This document shows positions 32,101 to 40,697 of a stretch of 43,814 nucleotides of DNA, in pieces (position 1 is the stretch's first letter; the number at the start of each line of letters is the position of its first letter). Under the pieces are notes generated by a model. That model did not search any database. It saw nothing but the letters and a program-made list of their open reading frames with translations, and had not been told where the DNA came from. Where the stretch lies: positions 1-43,814 of the forward strand of contig JAKSBG010000091.1 in assembly GCA_022361255.1 (NCBI GenBank). Direction: 5' to 3'. The DNA comes from Verrucomicrobiales bacterium (GTDB lineage: Bacteria > Verrucomicrobiota > Verrucomicrobiia > Verrucomicrobiales > DEV007). The position numbers and the translations under genes were made by a program.

Positions 32101-32176
32101 TGGCAGGGCAGCCGAGACTCGAACTCGGAACCAACGGTTTTGGAGACCGCTACTCTACCAATTGAGCTACTACCCT
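32101..32176 (-). tRNA. tRNA-Trp (anticodon CCA)
   Basis: The 76-nt gene reads AGGGTAGTAGCTCAATTGGT from its 5' end. The acceptor stem AGGGTAG pairs with CTGCCCT (one G-T pair), the anticodon stem-loop is GCGGT-CTCCAAA-ACCGT with anticodon CCA, the T arm has GTTCGAGTC, and the 3' CCA is encoded after discriminator G. It lies between tuf and secE, the position of trpT-type tRNAs in many bacteria. Confidence 0.97.
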
Positions 32177-32351
32177 TTCACCGAAATTTGTTTTTCCTTC
32201 AAAACGGGATCAGCTCGAAAGCCAATGCCCAGTGGCGGAAAGAGGGGAGCTGACGAATCAGGTCCCCTCGCTAGCTTTGATCCCCCTGCCCGGCCCCATT
32301 CAGAGGAGACCGGACCGGGGATAAAAACGGGTCCGTATCGTTCTTCGACTC

Positions 32352-33536
32352 TTAGTCAAGAATGTCAGCAACACGACCGGCACCAACGGTGCGACCACCT
32401 TCGCGGATCGCGAAGCGGATGGTCTTCTCCATGGCGATAGGCGTGATCAGCTCAACCTCAACGGAAACATTGTCACCGGGCATAACCATCTCAACACCGT
32501 CGGGAAGAGTTACAGAACCAGTCACGTCCGTAGTACGGAAGTAGAACTGAGGACGATAGTTGTTGAAGAAAGGAGTGTGGCGGCCACCCTCATCTTTACT
32601 GAGCACGTACACCTCAGCAGTGAACTTTTTGTGAGGAGTGATCGATCCGGGCTTGGCAATAACCTGACCGCGCTCGATGTCATCCTTCTTGAGTCCACGA
32701 ACGAGGAGACCAACATTGTCACCTGCGCGACCTTCGTCAAGAAGCTTACGGAACATCTCAATGTCAGTGATCGTGGTGGACTGCGTGTCGCGAATACCAA
32801 CGATTTCAACCTCTTCCATCTTCTTGATGATTCCACGCTCCACACGGCCGGTTGCAACGGTTCCGCGACCCTCAATTGAGAACACGTCCTCGATCGGCAT
32901 GAGGAAATCCTGATCCACTGGACGGTCAGGCTCAGGAATGTAGTCATCAACAGCCTCCATGAGCTTCATGATGTTATCCTGGTGAGTTGCGTCGCCCTCA
33001 AGAGCCTTAAGCGCGGAACCGCGAACGATCGGAATGTCGTCGCCGGGGAACTCATACTGGCTGAGAAGCTCACGAACTTCCATCTCAACGAGGTCGAGAA
33101 GCTCTTCATCGTCAACCTGATCAACCTTGTTGAGGAAAACAACAAGAGCAGGAACACCAACCTGACGAGCCAGGAGGATGTGCTCACGAGTCTGAGGCAT
33201 GGGGCCGTCAGCAGCGGAAACCACGAGGATTCCACCGTCCATTTGAGCCGCACCGGTGATCATGTTTTTCACATAGTCAGCGTGTCCAGGACAGTCGACG
33301 TGAGCATAGTGACGGTTGTCCGTCTCATACTCAACGTGAGCAGTTGAAATTGTAATTCCACGCTCGCGCTCTTCGGGTGCTCCGTCGATCTCGTCGTAGG
33401 CGCGCTTCTCAGCAAAGCCCTTGTCAGCAAGTGTGGTGGTGATAGCAGCGGTGAGGGTAGTCTTACCATGGTCAACGTGACCAATGGTGCCTACGTTCAC
33501 GTGCGGCTTATTCCGTTCGAATGATTCTTTAGCCAT
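32352..33536 (-). CDS. tuf: Elongation factor Tu
   Basis: EF-Tu delivers aminoacyl-tRNA to the ribosome. The 394-residue product has G1 GHVDHGKT (residues 19-26), the switch region with [15 protein letters not shown]3 DCPGHADY, G4 NKVD and G5 GSALKAL, followed by the two beta-barrel domains ending [13 protein letters not shown]. Only one tuf copy is in the window. The 5' leader carries a short CCAA-rich repeat just before the ATG. It lies between tRNA-Thr and tRNA-Trp, as is common in bacteria. No clean terminator follows it; the 175-bp gap to tRNA-Trp contains GC-rich inverted stretches without a clear U-run. Confidence 0.98.
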   Translation of the reverse strand: MAKESFERNKPHVNVGTIGHVDHGKTTLTAAITTTLADKGFAEKRAYDEIDGAPEERERGITISTAHVEYETDNRHYAHVDCPGHADYVKNMITGAAQMDGGILVVSAADGPMPQTREHILLARQVGVPALVVFLNKVDQVDDEELLDLVEMEVRELLSQYEFPGDDIPIVRGSALKALEGDATHQDNIMKLMEAVDDYIPEPDRPVDQDFLMPIEDVFSIEGRGTVATGRVERGIIKKMEEVEIVGIRDTQSTTITDIEMFRKLLDEGRAGDNVGLLVRGLKKDDIERGQVIAKPGSITPHKKFTAEVYVLSKDEGGRHTPFFNNYRPQFYFRTTDVTGSVTLPDGVEMVMPGDNVSVEVELITPIAMEKTIRFAIREGGRTVGAGRVADILD

Positions 33537-33672
33537 TGTCGTTTGGTTGGTTGGTTTGTTGGTGTCGTATTAAAAATTCGACTTTCCAGCGACAGGGTTT
33601 GGTAAGCTACCGCTGCGTATTCGCAATCTGTTTTCGTTACGTTTGTTTTTGATTGGTTCCTGTTGCCGGAGA

Positions 33673-33747
<75 letters not shown>

Positions 33748-33912
33748 CTTTCAGCACCTTGAGCGATTAAGATCTTCCGGAAACACTCCGGGGTTTGCGA
33801 TCTCAGTAACTCAGGCCCTAATTATGTCGGTAGGCAATAAGCCTCCGGAAACCTTCCACATCCTGGGAGGAAACTCGGAGGCAAAACTGAAAACCGCCAA
33901 AATTAGGCGCGC

Positions 33913-33940
33913 AAACTACCTTACCGGTCGCGTCTGTCAA
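33913..33940 (-). promoter_or_regulatory. Candidate promoter of the tRNA-Thr/tuf cluster
   Basis: On the minus strand a perfect TTGACA (33940-33935) is followed after 16 bp by TAGTTT (33918-33913), a weak -10 match. An A/T run (AATATTTTTTTGACA) lies at and just upstream of the -35, as in UP elements of strong promoters. It lies about 165 bp upstream of tRNA-Thr. The rest of the 259-bp gap shows nothing else I can support. Confidence 0.45.
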
Positions 33941-34006
33941 AAAAATATTGCCAAAAGGCTAAAATTTTCGTTGTACGCGGCCTTTCACTGCTCAGAAAAG
34001 AAGAAA

Positions 34007-34810
34007 TCAGGGTTCATCAGGGCCAAAATCACGGGAAAAACGCTCAATTTTCACTGACTTTCCAGACCCGGGGTCGACTTCGACAATCACTCCCCGAAGG
34101 CCGACAGTTCCACCGGCGACAGGAAAGCGTTGTGGAGTGGACGAGCGAAAACGCTCTACAATGGGTTCAATTTCACGCCCGAGTATGGAATCAACCGGCC
34201 CGCACATTCCGGCATCAGTCAGATAGGCAGTTCCTCCCGGGAAAATGGTCTCGTCAGCTGTCTGCACATGAGTGTGGGTACCTACGACAGCTGAAACCAA
34301 TCCGTCACACATGCGGCCCATCGCGATTTTTTCGCTGGTTGTCTCGGCATGGAAATCGAGAAAGATGATCTTTGCGTTCTCCTCCTCGTGCAGACGCTTT
34401 ACTTCATTTTCGACAGCAAGATAGGGATTTTCCAATGGTGGCTGTATAAAACTGCGGCCCTGCGCATTTATCACGGCGACCGTTCCTTTGTCCGTGTCGA
34501 GCACCATCGTTCCGCCTCCCGGCGTTCCCGCAGGATAGTTCATCGGACGAAGCACACGCGGTTCAAGGTCGAGAAAATCGACAATTTCCTTCTGATCCCA
34601 AATGTGGTCTCCCGAAGTAATCACCGCGACTCCGGCCCGCATCAGGTCGATCGCAATTTTCGGAGTGATCCCCCGCCCTCCCGCTGCGTTTTCCCCGTTC
34701 GCGATCACAAAATCAATTTCTTTCTCCTCACGAATCGATGCGAGATTTCCGATCACCGCTTTGCGGCCCGGTTCTCCCACAATATCTCCTAGAAATAAAA
34801 TCCTCAGCAT
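34007..34810 (-). CDS. ymdB: YmdB family metallophosphoesterase
   Basis: YmdB-type enzymes are dinuclear-metal phosphodiesterases; the Bacillus enzyme hydrolyses 2',3'-cyclic nucleotides. I choose ATG 34810 (MLRILFLGDIVGEPGRKAV), 267 residues; the track's longer start reads through the intergenic palindrome. Metal-binding motifs appear in order: GDIVGEPGR, NGENAAGGRGI, SGDHIWDQKE, LDFHAETTSEK, GTHTHVQTADE and LTDAGMCGPVDSILG. All expected Asp, Asn, Glu and His ligands are present. It is divergent from the amidase gene. A start-stop ATGTAA lies 14 bp upstream behind a GGAGG sequence. Confidence 0.93.
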   Translation of the reverse strand: MLRILFLGDIVGEPGRKAVIGNLASIREEKEIDFVIANGENAAGGRGITPKIAIDLMRAGVAVITSGDHIWDQKEIVDFLDLEPRVLRPMNYPAGTPGGGTMVLDTDKGTVAVINAQGRSFIQPPLENPYLAVENEVKRLHEEENAKIIFLDFHAETTSEKIAMGRMCDGLVSAVVGTHTHVQTADETIFPGGTAYLTDAGMCGPVDSILGREIEPIVERFRSSTPQRFPVAGGTVGLRGVIVEVDPGSGKSVKIERFSRDFGPDEP

Positions 34811-34832
34811 GCTTACCTTTACATGGCCGGTA

Positions 34833-34848
34833 TTTCCTCCGGAGGAAA
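34833..34848. promoter_or_regulatory. 16-bp perfect palindrome between ymdB and the amidase gene
   Basis: TTTCCTCCGGAGGAAA is a perfect palindrome centred in the 56-bp divergent gap. It carries a GGAGG ribosome-binding core on each strand, but both lie about 20 bp from the start codons used here, farther than usual. It could be an operator dyad shared by the two genes or a transcript-level element. Confidence 0.5.
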
Positions 34849-34866
34849 CCAAAATCTTTTCTGCGT

Positions 34867-36156
34867 GTGAGCAAGTCTTCCCGAGTTCCCCTTCCATTCC
34901 TTCCGATTGCGCTTGCCATCCTTCTCGCTTCGGTCGGAAATGCGCTTTCCGATCAGGAATCGGATTTCACTCCGCCGCAACCCTACGTCGCCCGCCTGGG
35001 CGATCCGCCCGACTGGTCACATCTCGATCCGTTCCAGCGAACGATCACGCGGGAGGAATTCACCTACCTTCTTCAACATTGCTATGCCCGCAGCCCGGAA
35101 GAATTCGCCGGACTGATCGAAATTGAAGAAGACCGCGCCCTGATCGTAAAACAGTCCAACTTCCCCGAGCGCGGATGGTATGACCTGCGGTTTCGCACGC
35201 AAAACCACCTACCGGCAGAGGCACCCAAATTCTGGAGGCGCCCCGTAGAATTGCCCGATCTTCCGGAGAATTCGACACGACCTCTCGAGGGACTCCGCAT
35301 CGCGGTCGACCCCGGACACATCGGCGGCCGCTGGGTAACCTGGGATGACCGGCATTTCCGCATTGGCAAGGACACCATCGAAGTCCGCGAAGGCGAAATG
35401 ACACTGAAAGTCGCGAAGATCCTGCAACGCGACCTCGCTCTGCTCGGCGCTACCGTTGTTTTGACCCGCGATACCAACAACCCGGTCACAAGCGAGCGGA
35501 TCGAAACACTTCAGGGGGAGGCCCGCGACTACCTGAAAAGCCGCAACCTCGTCCCGTCCTCCGGACTGCTTGCCAGCACGGCGAAGAAAATGTTCGCCAT
35601 CTCCAGCGAAATTCGCTCGCGCGGAGTGAAGGTAAATCAGGAGTTGCGTCCGGATCTGGCCCTCTGTCTGCACTTCAACGCATCACCATGGACCTCGCGA
35701 CGCCCCACATTTCGCAGTCCGAATCATCTTCACCTGCTCATCAATGGCTGCTACAGTGCCGGCGAAATCAAAGAGGACGACACCCGCTTCGAGATGGTCA
35801 TGCGAATCCTCCAGCGGGTTTATCACGAAGAACTGGCCATGGCCGATATCGTCGCAAAGACAATGGAGGCAGAAACCCGCCTCCCTGCATTTCACTACGA
35901 CGGGACAAATGGCATGGCGGTGAATGACAACGAATTTGTCTGGGCCCGGAACCTACTCGCCAATCGTGTTTTTTTCTGCCCGGTCCTCTTTTTCGAACCC
36001 TATTGCATGAACCACAAAGAGATTCACGCGCGGGTCCAGGAAGGCGAATATCCCAGACTGCGCGAGATCAACGGAGTCTATCGGAAGAACATTTATCAGG
36101 AGTATGCGGACGGAGTGACCGCAGGACTGGTGCGTTACTATCGGGAAAAGCGGTGA
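34867..36156 (+). CDS. N-acetylmuramoyl-L-alanine amidase (Amidase_3 type)
   Basis: Amidase_3 enzymes cut the amide bond between MurNAc and the peptide in peptidoglycan. I choose GTG 34867 (VSKSSRVPLPFLPIALAILLASVGNAL), which gives a proper signal peptide and 429 residues; the track's ATG at 34738 lies inside the ymdB coding region. The catalytic domain shows GLRIAVDPGHIGG (zinc His), GEMTLKVAKILQRDLALLGATVVLTRD (Glu ligand in the first part), LRPDLALCLHFNAS (second His) and a C-terminal EINGVYRKNIYQEYADGVTAGL. About 130 residues before the domain are unassigned. An insertion between the second His and the C-terminal Glu (LLINGCYSAGEIKEDDTRFE) is longer than in compact amidases. Confidence 0.85.
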   Translation: MSKSSRVPLPFLPIALAILLASVGNALSDQESDFTPPQPYVARLGDPPDWSHLDPFQRTITREEFTYLLQHCYARSPEEFAGLIEIEEDRALIVKQSNFPERGWYDLRFRTQNHLPAEAPKFWRRPVELPDLPENSTRPLEGLRIAVDPGHIGGRWVTWDDRHFRIGKDTIEVREGEMTLKVAKILQRDLALLGATVVLTRDTNNPVTSERIETLQGEARDYLKSRNLVPSSGLLASTAKKMFAISSEIRSRGVKVNQELRPDLALCLHFNASPWTSRRPTFRSPNHLHLLINGCYSAGEIKEDDTRFEMVMRILQRVYHEELAMADIVAKTMEAETRLPAFHYDGTNGMAVNDNEFVWARNLLANRVFFCPVLFFEPYCMNHKEIHARVQEGEYPRLREINGVYRKNIYQEYADGVTAGLVRYYREKR

Positions 36157-39100
36157 TCACCCCCGGTAAAACGAAGGCTCCACTCCGATCGAACCATTGA
36201 TCCGCGCGATATATGCGTCAGGATCGGCCTCGAAATCAGCGAGAGCCTCTTTCGTTTTCTCAAGGCGGTCGCCCAGGTCTAATCGTTCAGCCTCCAGCGC
36301 GTAACTCGATTTTTCGAGAAACTGCTCGAGGCAGCGGATGTGATCTTTCATCATCCGGATCCGTAGATCCTTCTTCGCGGTGAGACGCTCCTGATACCAG
36401 TCGCTCGCAAGAACCTTCTCCCGGTCAAACAACTCACGGACTTCAGGGTCGTGAATCGTTTTTCCTTCGTACTCGCCGTGAGCCATGATGCTGAGAAGCG
36501 CTTTCAGCGGGGGAATGGCCAATTCGATGCCCCCATCCTCAAAATACGCTTTGGCGACACGCTGCTGCGTTTCCGTAATGTTCTTAATGCCATCGACAAA
36601 CTGATCGTGGTCCTGCAATTCCGGACGCAGCATCTCCTCTTTGAAAACCTTGCCCGGCTCGGAAAACACTCGACCGAAAAACATTTCGACAAACTTCGAT
36701 GTGATGCGATACCCGAGGCGGCTTCCATATATGGTCTCGCAATCATTTTCGAAGTCATTGATCGCTTCGAGATAATTGTTTTCAATCAGCCATTTCGGAT
36801 CGCGTTCGGTAAGGAACATACGGCTCCATACTTCCGGAACGACGAGACTGATGTCGTGATCAAAACGATACTTCGGCCCGATGTATCCGGCCGCTGTGCT
36901 GAATCCTTCGTATCCGGTCATCAGGTAACTGAGCAGCGCCGCATTCAGATCGACAACCGGCAACAGAGCATTAAACGGACCTTTCGTCAGCGCCCCCTCC
37001 GAACCGGCACCGGTCGTTGACGGCGACTTACCGGTCAGACTCGCGATGAAGTCCATAAACAACTCCGGAAGCTCCTGATAATGAATCGGCCCGAACACCG
37101 CAAGCGGTCGGATTCCCGCTTCGGGGTCCCCGGGGTTGTTTCGACGTCCCGGCAAAACAGCATGTACCGGATTGTAAACCGGATCACTTGCATCAAGACG
37201 ACGGTATAACCTGGAACCGATATCAGCGAGGTATTCAGATCCGGGGTCTTCCAAATCGGGACGGTTTTGCAGGTAACGCGGATTTTCACTCGGCTTCCCG
37301 TCGACGATTCGCGGGTGCGCCGAACTGATAACATAGTCGGGACCATTCATGTCCTTCACGTATCCTTTCAGCGTTTTTCGCATCGGCTTCGTGAATTGCT
37401 CAAACCGGATCGCGTCCTCGACAATCGCTTCGCCTTCCGCACGCGTTTTCGGCTCGTAGTTGGAGAAGAAATTCCCCCCCTTGGAAAAATCGATTTCCGT
37501 CTGCTTGTCATACCCGCGATGAATTGCCTCATCAGGACGCTGGAACAGGCGATATTCGCAGTTATCGGCAAATTTGTAGGCAGGGAATCGCACATCGGGA
37601 TGGAGGAACCGCTCATCAAGATCGCCTGCCGGTACCGTCACAGATGCCGTGATGTCATCTTCGCGCTGCAACTTTGTCGCCGGGGAAAAGTCTTTCCGGA
37701 GACCGAACATCCGCCATGAGCCGTCGACATCGTACCCGACGCGAAGGTACCCGGTCATAACGCGGTTGAGCTGGTATTTCAGCATCACTCCCGCCTCGCC
37801 GTCGATACCGTCGACCCGAAAGCGTGAACGCCAGTCATCGCCCCAGGACGGCTTCCAGTATCGCTTCAAGGTGAGAATAAAATCGCGAACCGACCGGGGA
37901 ATCGTCGCGATAAATTTATTGTATTCATCGGTGAATGCCTCGCTGTGAGTAAAAAGCCTCATCGTCGAACCGAGGGATCGCTCCGGATCGAGAATTCCAC
38001 GGCTTGGCTTGCCCGGCTCATTCGGATTCTTGAACCGGTCGCCATAGTCGCGCTGCAACAATTGCTCGACCAGAAACATATCCTGTTCGAAACGCGGCAT
38101 AATGACCGGACCTTCCTCCATCGCGTCCGAGAGCGATTTGGAAATCTCAGATTTCCCTCCACCCGAGACCGTGCAGGGCTTGTGGCAGAAAGTTCCCTCT
38201 GCATTTGTTCCGACGAGGCACCAGCGTTGTCCCGCCGACGGCTTTCGCATTTCCACTTTATAACCGGATGGAAGCACGTAGGTCCTGTCCGGTTGCAAGG
38301 GGATACTTTTTTCCTCCCCGTCCCTTGTCCAGGTGACATTCTGATTTCGCAGAGAAATACGCGCGTCCTCAGGAATGTAGAAAATGGAGGGCCACTGCCG
38401 GTCGACACCGTACCCTTCCGGCTGCATATCCATCCGTTCGCCATAGCGCTCAACGACCTCGTCCAGAGTGTGATCCACCTGCTGCCGAAAGTCGCTCAGC
38501 GAAAAGGATTCTCCCAGATCGAAAGAGGGAAAAACGAGCGCGCCTCCTGCGTGTTCCTCTTCTGCAAGGCCATACAGATTGGCAGCATAGCTGATCTGCG
38601 TCTTCACCTCCTTTTTGCAGTAGCCAAAGTAGTTGTCCGCAATCAGCGTAACAACGACGCCTTTCTCATCACGGGCCGTCAACTTGAAGGCGGAACCATT
38701 GTTGTAGAGCTCGTCCTCCGATTCCCAGCACATGCCATGCTCCTTCTGCCGATCCGTCGCTTCTGAGATATGCGGCAGTCCGACATCTTTTTTCTTCATC
38801 GTAGTGAGATGCGGAGCGAGAATCACGCACCCCGTGTGACCAGTCCAGTGAACCACATCGAGACGGGCGTCATTCTCGGGCAGAAAGGGGTCGCCGGCGT
38901 TGCCGAAAATCGATTCTACAAAATCGAGATTGCTGACGAGATTACCCGGAGCAAAGAAGCGGGTTTCCATCGTTTTCTTCTCCCAAACCCCGGGAACTTC
39001 CGGACTCACCATCGGACGCAGCATCAGGGAAACGAATGCCTTCACCGGTTCCTCCTGCTCGCTCGTGAACGGAATCACCATCAGTTCTTCCGGAGGATTC

Positions 39101-39648
39101 AGGGCCGCCTTCAGCATGTGGGCAAAAGTCTTTCTCGGCACCGCAAGCTTGTCCGCCGCAATTGGCAATCCATCTTCCGCTACGTGAAATACCCCTTTCG
39201 TTGTACGACGGTCCTTCGCCGGATTATGACAAACACCCTGCCAGGTCCGGTAACTGGACACAATGTCCGACTGGAATCTGTCTCCCTCGGCCGGTAGAGA
39301 AAGCAATCTCGCAAGACCGTGGCGCTCGAGGAAAAGCGGTTTCGGAAGCAAATCATCCCCCTCCGCAAAGACGTCCGTTCCCTCGAGGTAGCCGGTAAGC
39401 CACTCACAGATATGATTGTCCACCGGAGCACGCTGATCTTCCAACTGACGAAGGCGCTCCTGAAAATTGAGAATCAGTGAGCGCGCCATCTCGAGAAAAG
39501 GAAAGTCCTCCTCCGCCCCGACGATCGGGAACCCCCGCGCCGCCAGTTTCAAATTGATATAATCACGAGCTGACTGATCAGCTCCCGCGCCCGGTTTCGG
39601 AGCTTCGCCGTTGAAGCCAATGCGATCTTCGAGAGGGTGTTTTGTCAT
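36157..39648 (-). CDS. Probable PPi-type phosphoenolpyruvate carboxykinase
   Basis: The 1163-residue product (about 130 kDa) has no signal peptide and no membrane segment. It matches the size of PPi-dependent PEP carboxykinases, which interconvert PEP, CO2 and phosphate with oxaloacetate and PPi and are about twice the length of the ATP or GTP enzymes. A kinase-like phosphate-binding stretch, CTVSGGGKSEISKSL, lies mid-protein (about residue 495), where PEPCKs have a P-loop. Other distinctive stretches are VVHWTGHTGCVILAPH, ADNYFGYCKKEVKTQISYAANLYG and GPFNALLPVVDLNAALLSYL. The family call rests on memory of this large protein type, not on a search. It is a single-gene unit divergent from the queD-like gene; a cytosolic metabolic enzyme is inferred. 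Confidence 0.55.
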   Translation of the reverse strand: MTKHPLEDRIGFNGEAPKPGAGADQSARDYINLKLAARGFPIVGAEEDFPFLEMARSLILNFQERLRQLEDQRAPVDNHICEWLTGYLEGTDVFAEGDDLLPKPLFLERHGLARLLSLPAEGDRFQSDIVSSYRTWQGVCHNPAKDRRTTKGVFHVAEDGLPIAADKLAVPRKTFAHMLKAALNPPEELMVIPFTSEQEEPVKAFVSLMLRPMVSPEVPGVWEKKTMETRFFAPGNLVSNLDFVESIFGNAGDPFLPENDARLDVVHWTGHTGCVILAPHLTTMKKKDVGLPHISEATDRQKEHGMCWESEDELYNNGSAFKLTARDEKGVVVTLIADNYFGYCKKEVKTQISYAANLYGLAEEEHAGGALVFPSFDLGESFSLSDFRQQVDHTLDEVVERYGERMDMQPEGYGVDRQWPSIFYIPEDARISLRNQNVTWTRDGEEKSIPLQPDRTYVLPSGYKVEMRKPSAGQRWCLVGTNAEGTFCHKPCTVSGGGKSEISKSLSDAMEEGPVIMPRFEQDMFLVEQLLQRDYGDRFKNPNEPGKPSRGILDPERSLGSTMRLFTHSEAFTDEYNKFIATIPRSVRDFILTLKRYWKPSWGDDWRSRFRVDGIDGEAGVMLKYQLNRVMTGYLRVGYDVDGSWRMFGLRKDFSPATKLQREDDITASVTVPAGDLDERFLHPDVRFPAYKFADNCEYRLFQRPDEAIHRGYDKQTEIDFSKGGNFFSNYEPKTRAEGEAIVEDAIRFEQFTKPMRKTLKGYVKDMNGPDYVISSAHPRIVDGKPSENPRYLQNRPDLEDPGSEYLADIGSRLYRRLDASDPVYNPVHAVLPGRRNNPGDPEAGIRPLAVFGPIHYQELPELFMDFIASLTGKSPSTTGAGSEGALTKGPFNALLPVVDLNAALLSYLMTGYEGFSTAAGYIGPKYRFDHDISLVVPEVWSRMFLTERDPKWLIENNYLEAINDFENDCETIYGSRLGYRITSKFVEMFFGRVFSEPGKVFKEEMLRPELQDHDQFVDGIKNITETQQRVAKAYFEDGGIELAIPPLKALLSIMAHGEYEGKTIHDPEVRELFDREKVLASDWYQERLTAKKDLRIRMMKDHIRCLEQFLEKSSYALEAERLDLGDRLEKTKEALADFEADPDAYIARINGSIGVEPSFYRG

Positions 39649-39847
39649 AAGGTTGATAGCTTAGAACTACGGCCGTTCACAGACGCAGTTCCCGTGCCAC
39701 CACTCCTACGAAAAACCACCTACTGGCCAAACAGTTTTTGAAACAATTCTGGCGCTTTTGTATACAAACAGGGCTGCACGTATCAGATTCCTATCCGGAT
39801 CCTCCTTGCGTTATCCATTGAGACGTCGCAACTTCGCCACCCATCCT

Positions 39848-40303
39848 ATGCCCTACCGAATCTGCAGACTCTTCGAAATCGAGAACGGCCACATGCTGAG
39901 CAAGCATCCTGACAAATGCCAGTTTCCTCACGGTCATTCGCGCAAAGTCGAATGTGTCCTCGAAGCACCTGATCTCGACGAACGCGAAATGGTCTGCGAT
40001 TTTAAAGTGCTGAAGCTGATCCTGAATGACTACCTCGACCGCTTTGACCATGCCATGTGCATGAACACCGACGATCCGGCCTACGGGGAATTCAAAAAAC
40101 GCTACGGCGACCGCGTCATCGGATACGAATCGCAGGATCCCACCACCGAAGTGTTGGCCCGGCAATTTTACGACCACCTCGTGAGGTCGCTGGAGGCCTA
40201 CCGCACGGACGGAGACGAAGAATTCCCACTGCGGGATTCAGTGAAAGTGGTGTCTGTGAAAGTCTGGGAGACGTCCAGTTCCTGGGCGGAGTATGGGGAA
40301 TAG
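39848..40303 (+). CDS. 6-pyruvoyl-tetrahydropterin synthase / QueD family protein
   Basis: I choose ATG 39848 (MPYRICRLFEIENGHMLSKHPDKCQFPHGHSRKVEC), 151 residues; the track's 30-residue extension is basic and not family-like. Zinc ligands are His15, His28 and His30, and Cys24 fits the catalytic cysteine. Later features are MVCDFKVLKLILNDYLDRFDHAMCMN (with a conserved DH) and the terminal WETSSSWAEY with the catalytic-region Glu. The family includes QueD (6-carboxytetrahydropterin synthase of queuosine synthesis) and pterin synthases. No other queuosine gene is nearby, so the exact reaction is open. The next gene starts 10 bp after its stop. Confidence 0.88.
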   Translation: MPYRICRLFEIENGHMLSKHPDKCQFPHGHSRKVECVLEAPDLDEREMVCDFKVLKLILNDYLDRFDHAMCMNTDDPAYGEFKKRYGDRVIGYESQDPTTEVLARQFYDHLVRSLEAYRTDGDEEFPLRDSVKVVSVKVWETSSSWAEYGE

Positions 40304-40312
40304 CAAAACGAC

Positions 40313-40657
40313 ATGAGAGATCCTGTCGTCTATTTCGCATTTCTAACTCTGCTGCTCAGCCTGCAACTTTTCATCTGGCTTGTAGCCCGACACGTCTCGG
40401 ATGTTCCCTGGTGGAACACATTCGGAATCACCTTCGTAGTCCTCACGGGGACTCTTATCGGCACCTACGTGTCCTTTTCATTCGCAAACGTGATCGCAAC
40501 CTACCTTGCCTGCGGTTTCATCGTTTGGCTCGTCGCCGGCTGGCTCTATGAAATGGAAATTTGGCAACGGGCAATCGTCTCCGCATTCTCTCCGGCACTC
40601 GGTTGGGGAGCATTGATCGGGGCGTCCTACTTCGTTCCAAAGATATTTGGCTGGTAG
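40313..40657 (+). CDS. Small multi-pass membrane protein of unknown function
   Basis: I do not recognise the family. The 114-residue product has about four hydrophobic segments: VYFAFLTLLLSLQLFIWLVA (residues 6-25), FGITFVVLTGTLIGTYVSF, FANVIATYLACGFIVWLVAGWLY and a shorter AIVSAFSPALGWGALIGASYF. Charged residues are few and lie in the short loops. It begins 10 bp after the queD-like gene and is probably co-transcribed, then converges on the SecD-like lipoprotein gene with 40 bp between stops. An inner-membrane location is inferred from the hydrophobicity. Confidence 0.75.
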   Translation: MRDPVVYFAFLTLLLSLQLFIWLVARHVSDVPWWNTFGITFVVLTGTLIGTYVSFSFANVIATYLACGFIVWLVAGWLYEMEIWQRAIVSAFSPALGWGALIGASYFVPKIFGW

Positions 40658-40697
40658 GGAAGCACGGAAAGAACGCCGGGGAAAAAGCGGACCGCCC

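Noticed and set aside
32265-32345. GC-rich stretches after tuf as an intrinsic terminator
   Set aside because: The inverted segments pair poorly and no U-run follows on the minus strand.
39767-39775. AACAGGGCT upstream of the queD-like gene as another member of the phased family
   Set aside because: There are no partner motifs at plus or minus 22 bp.
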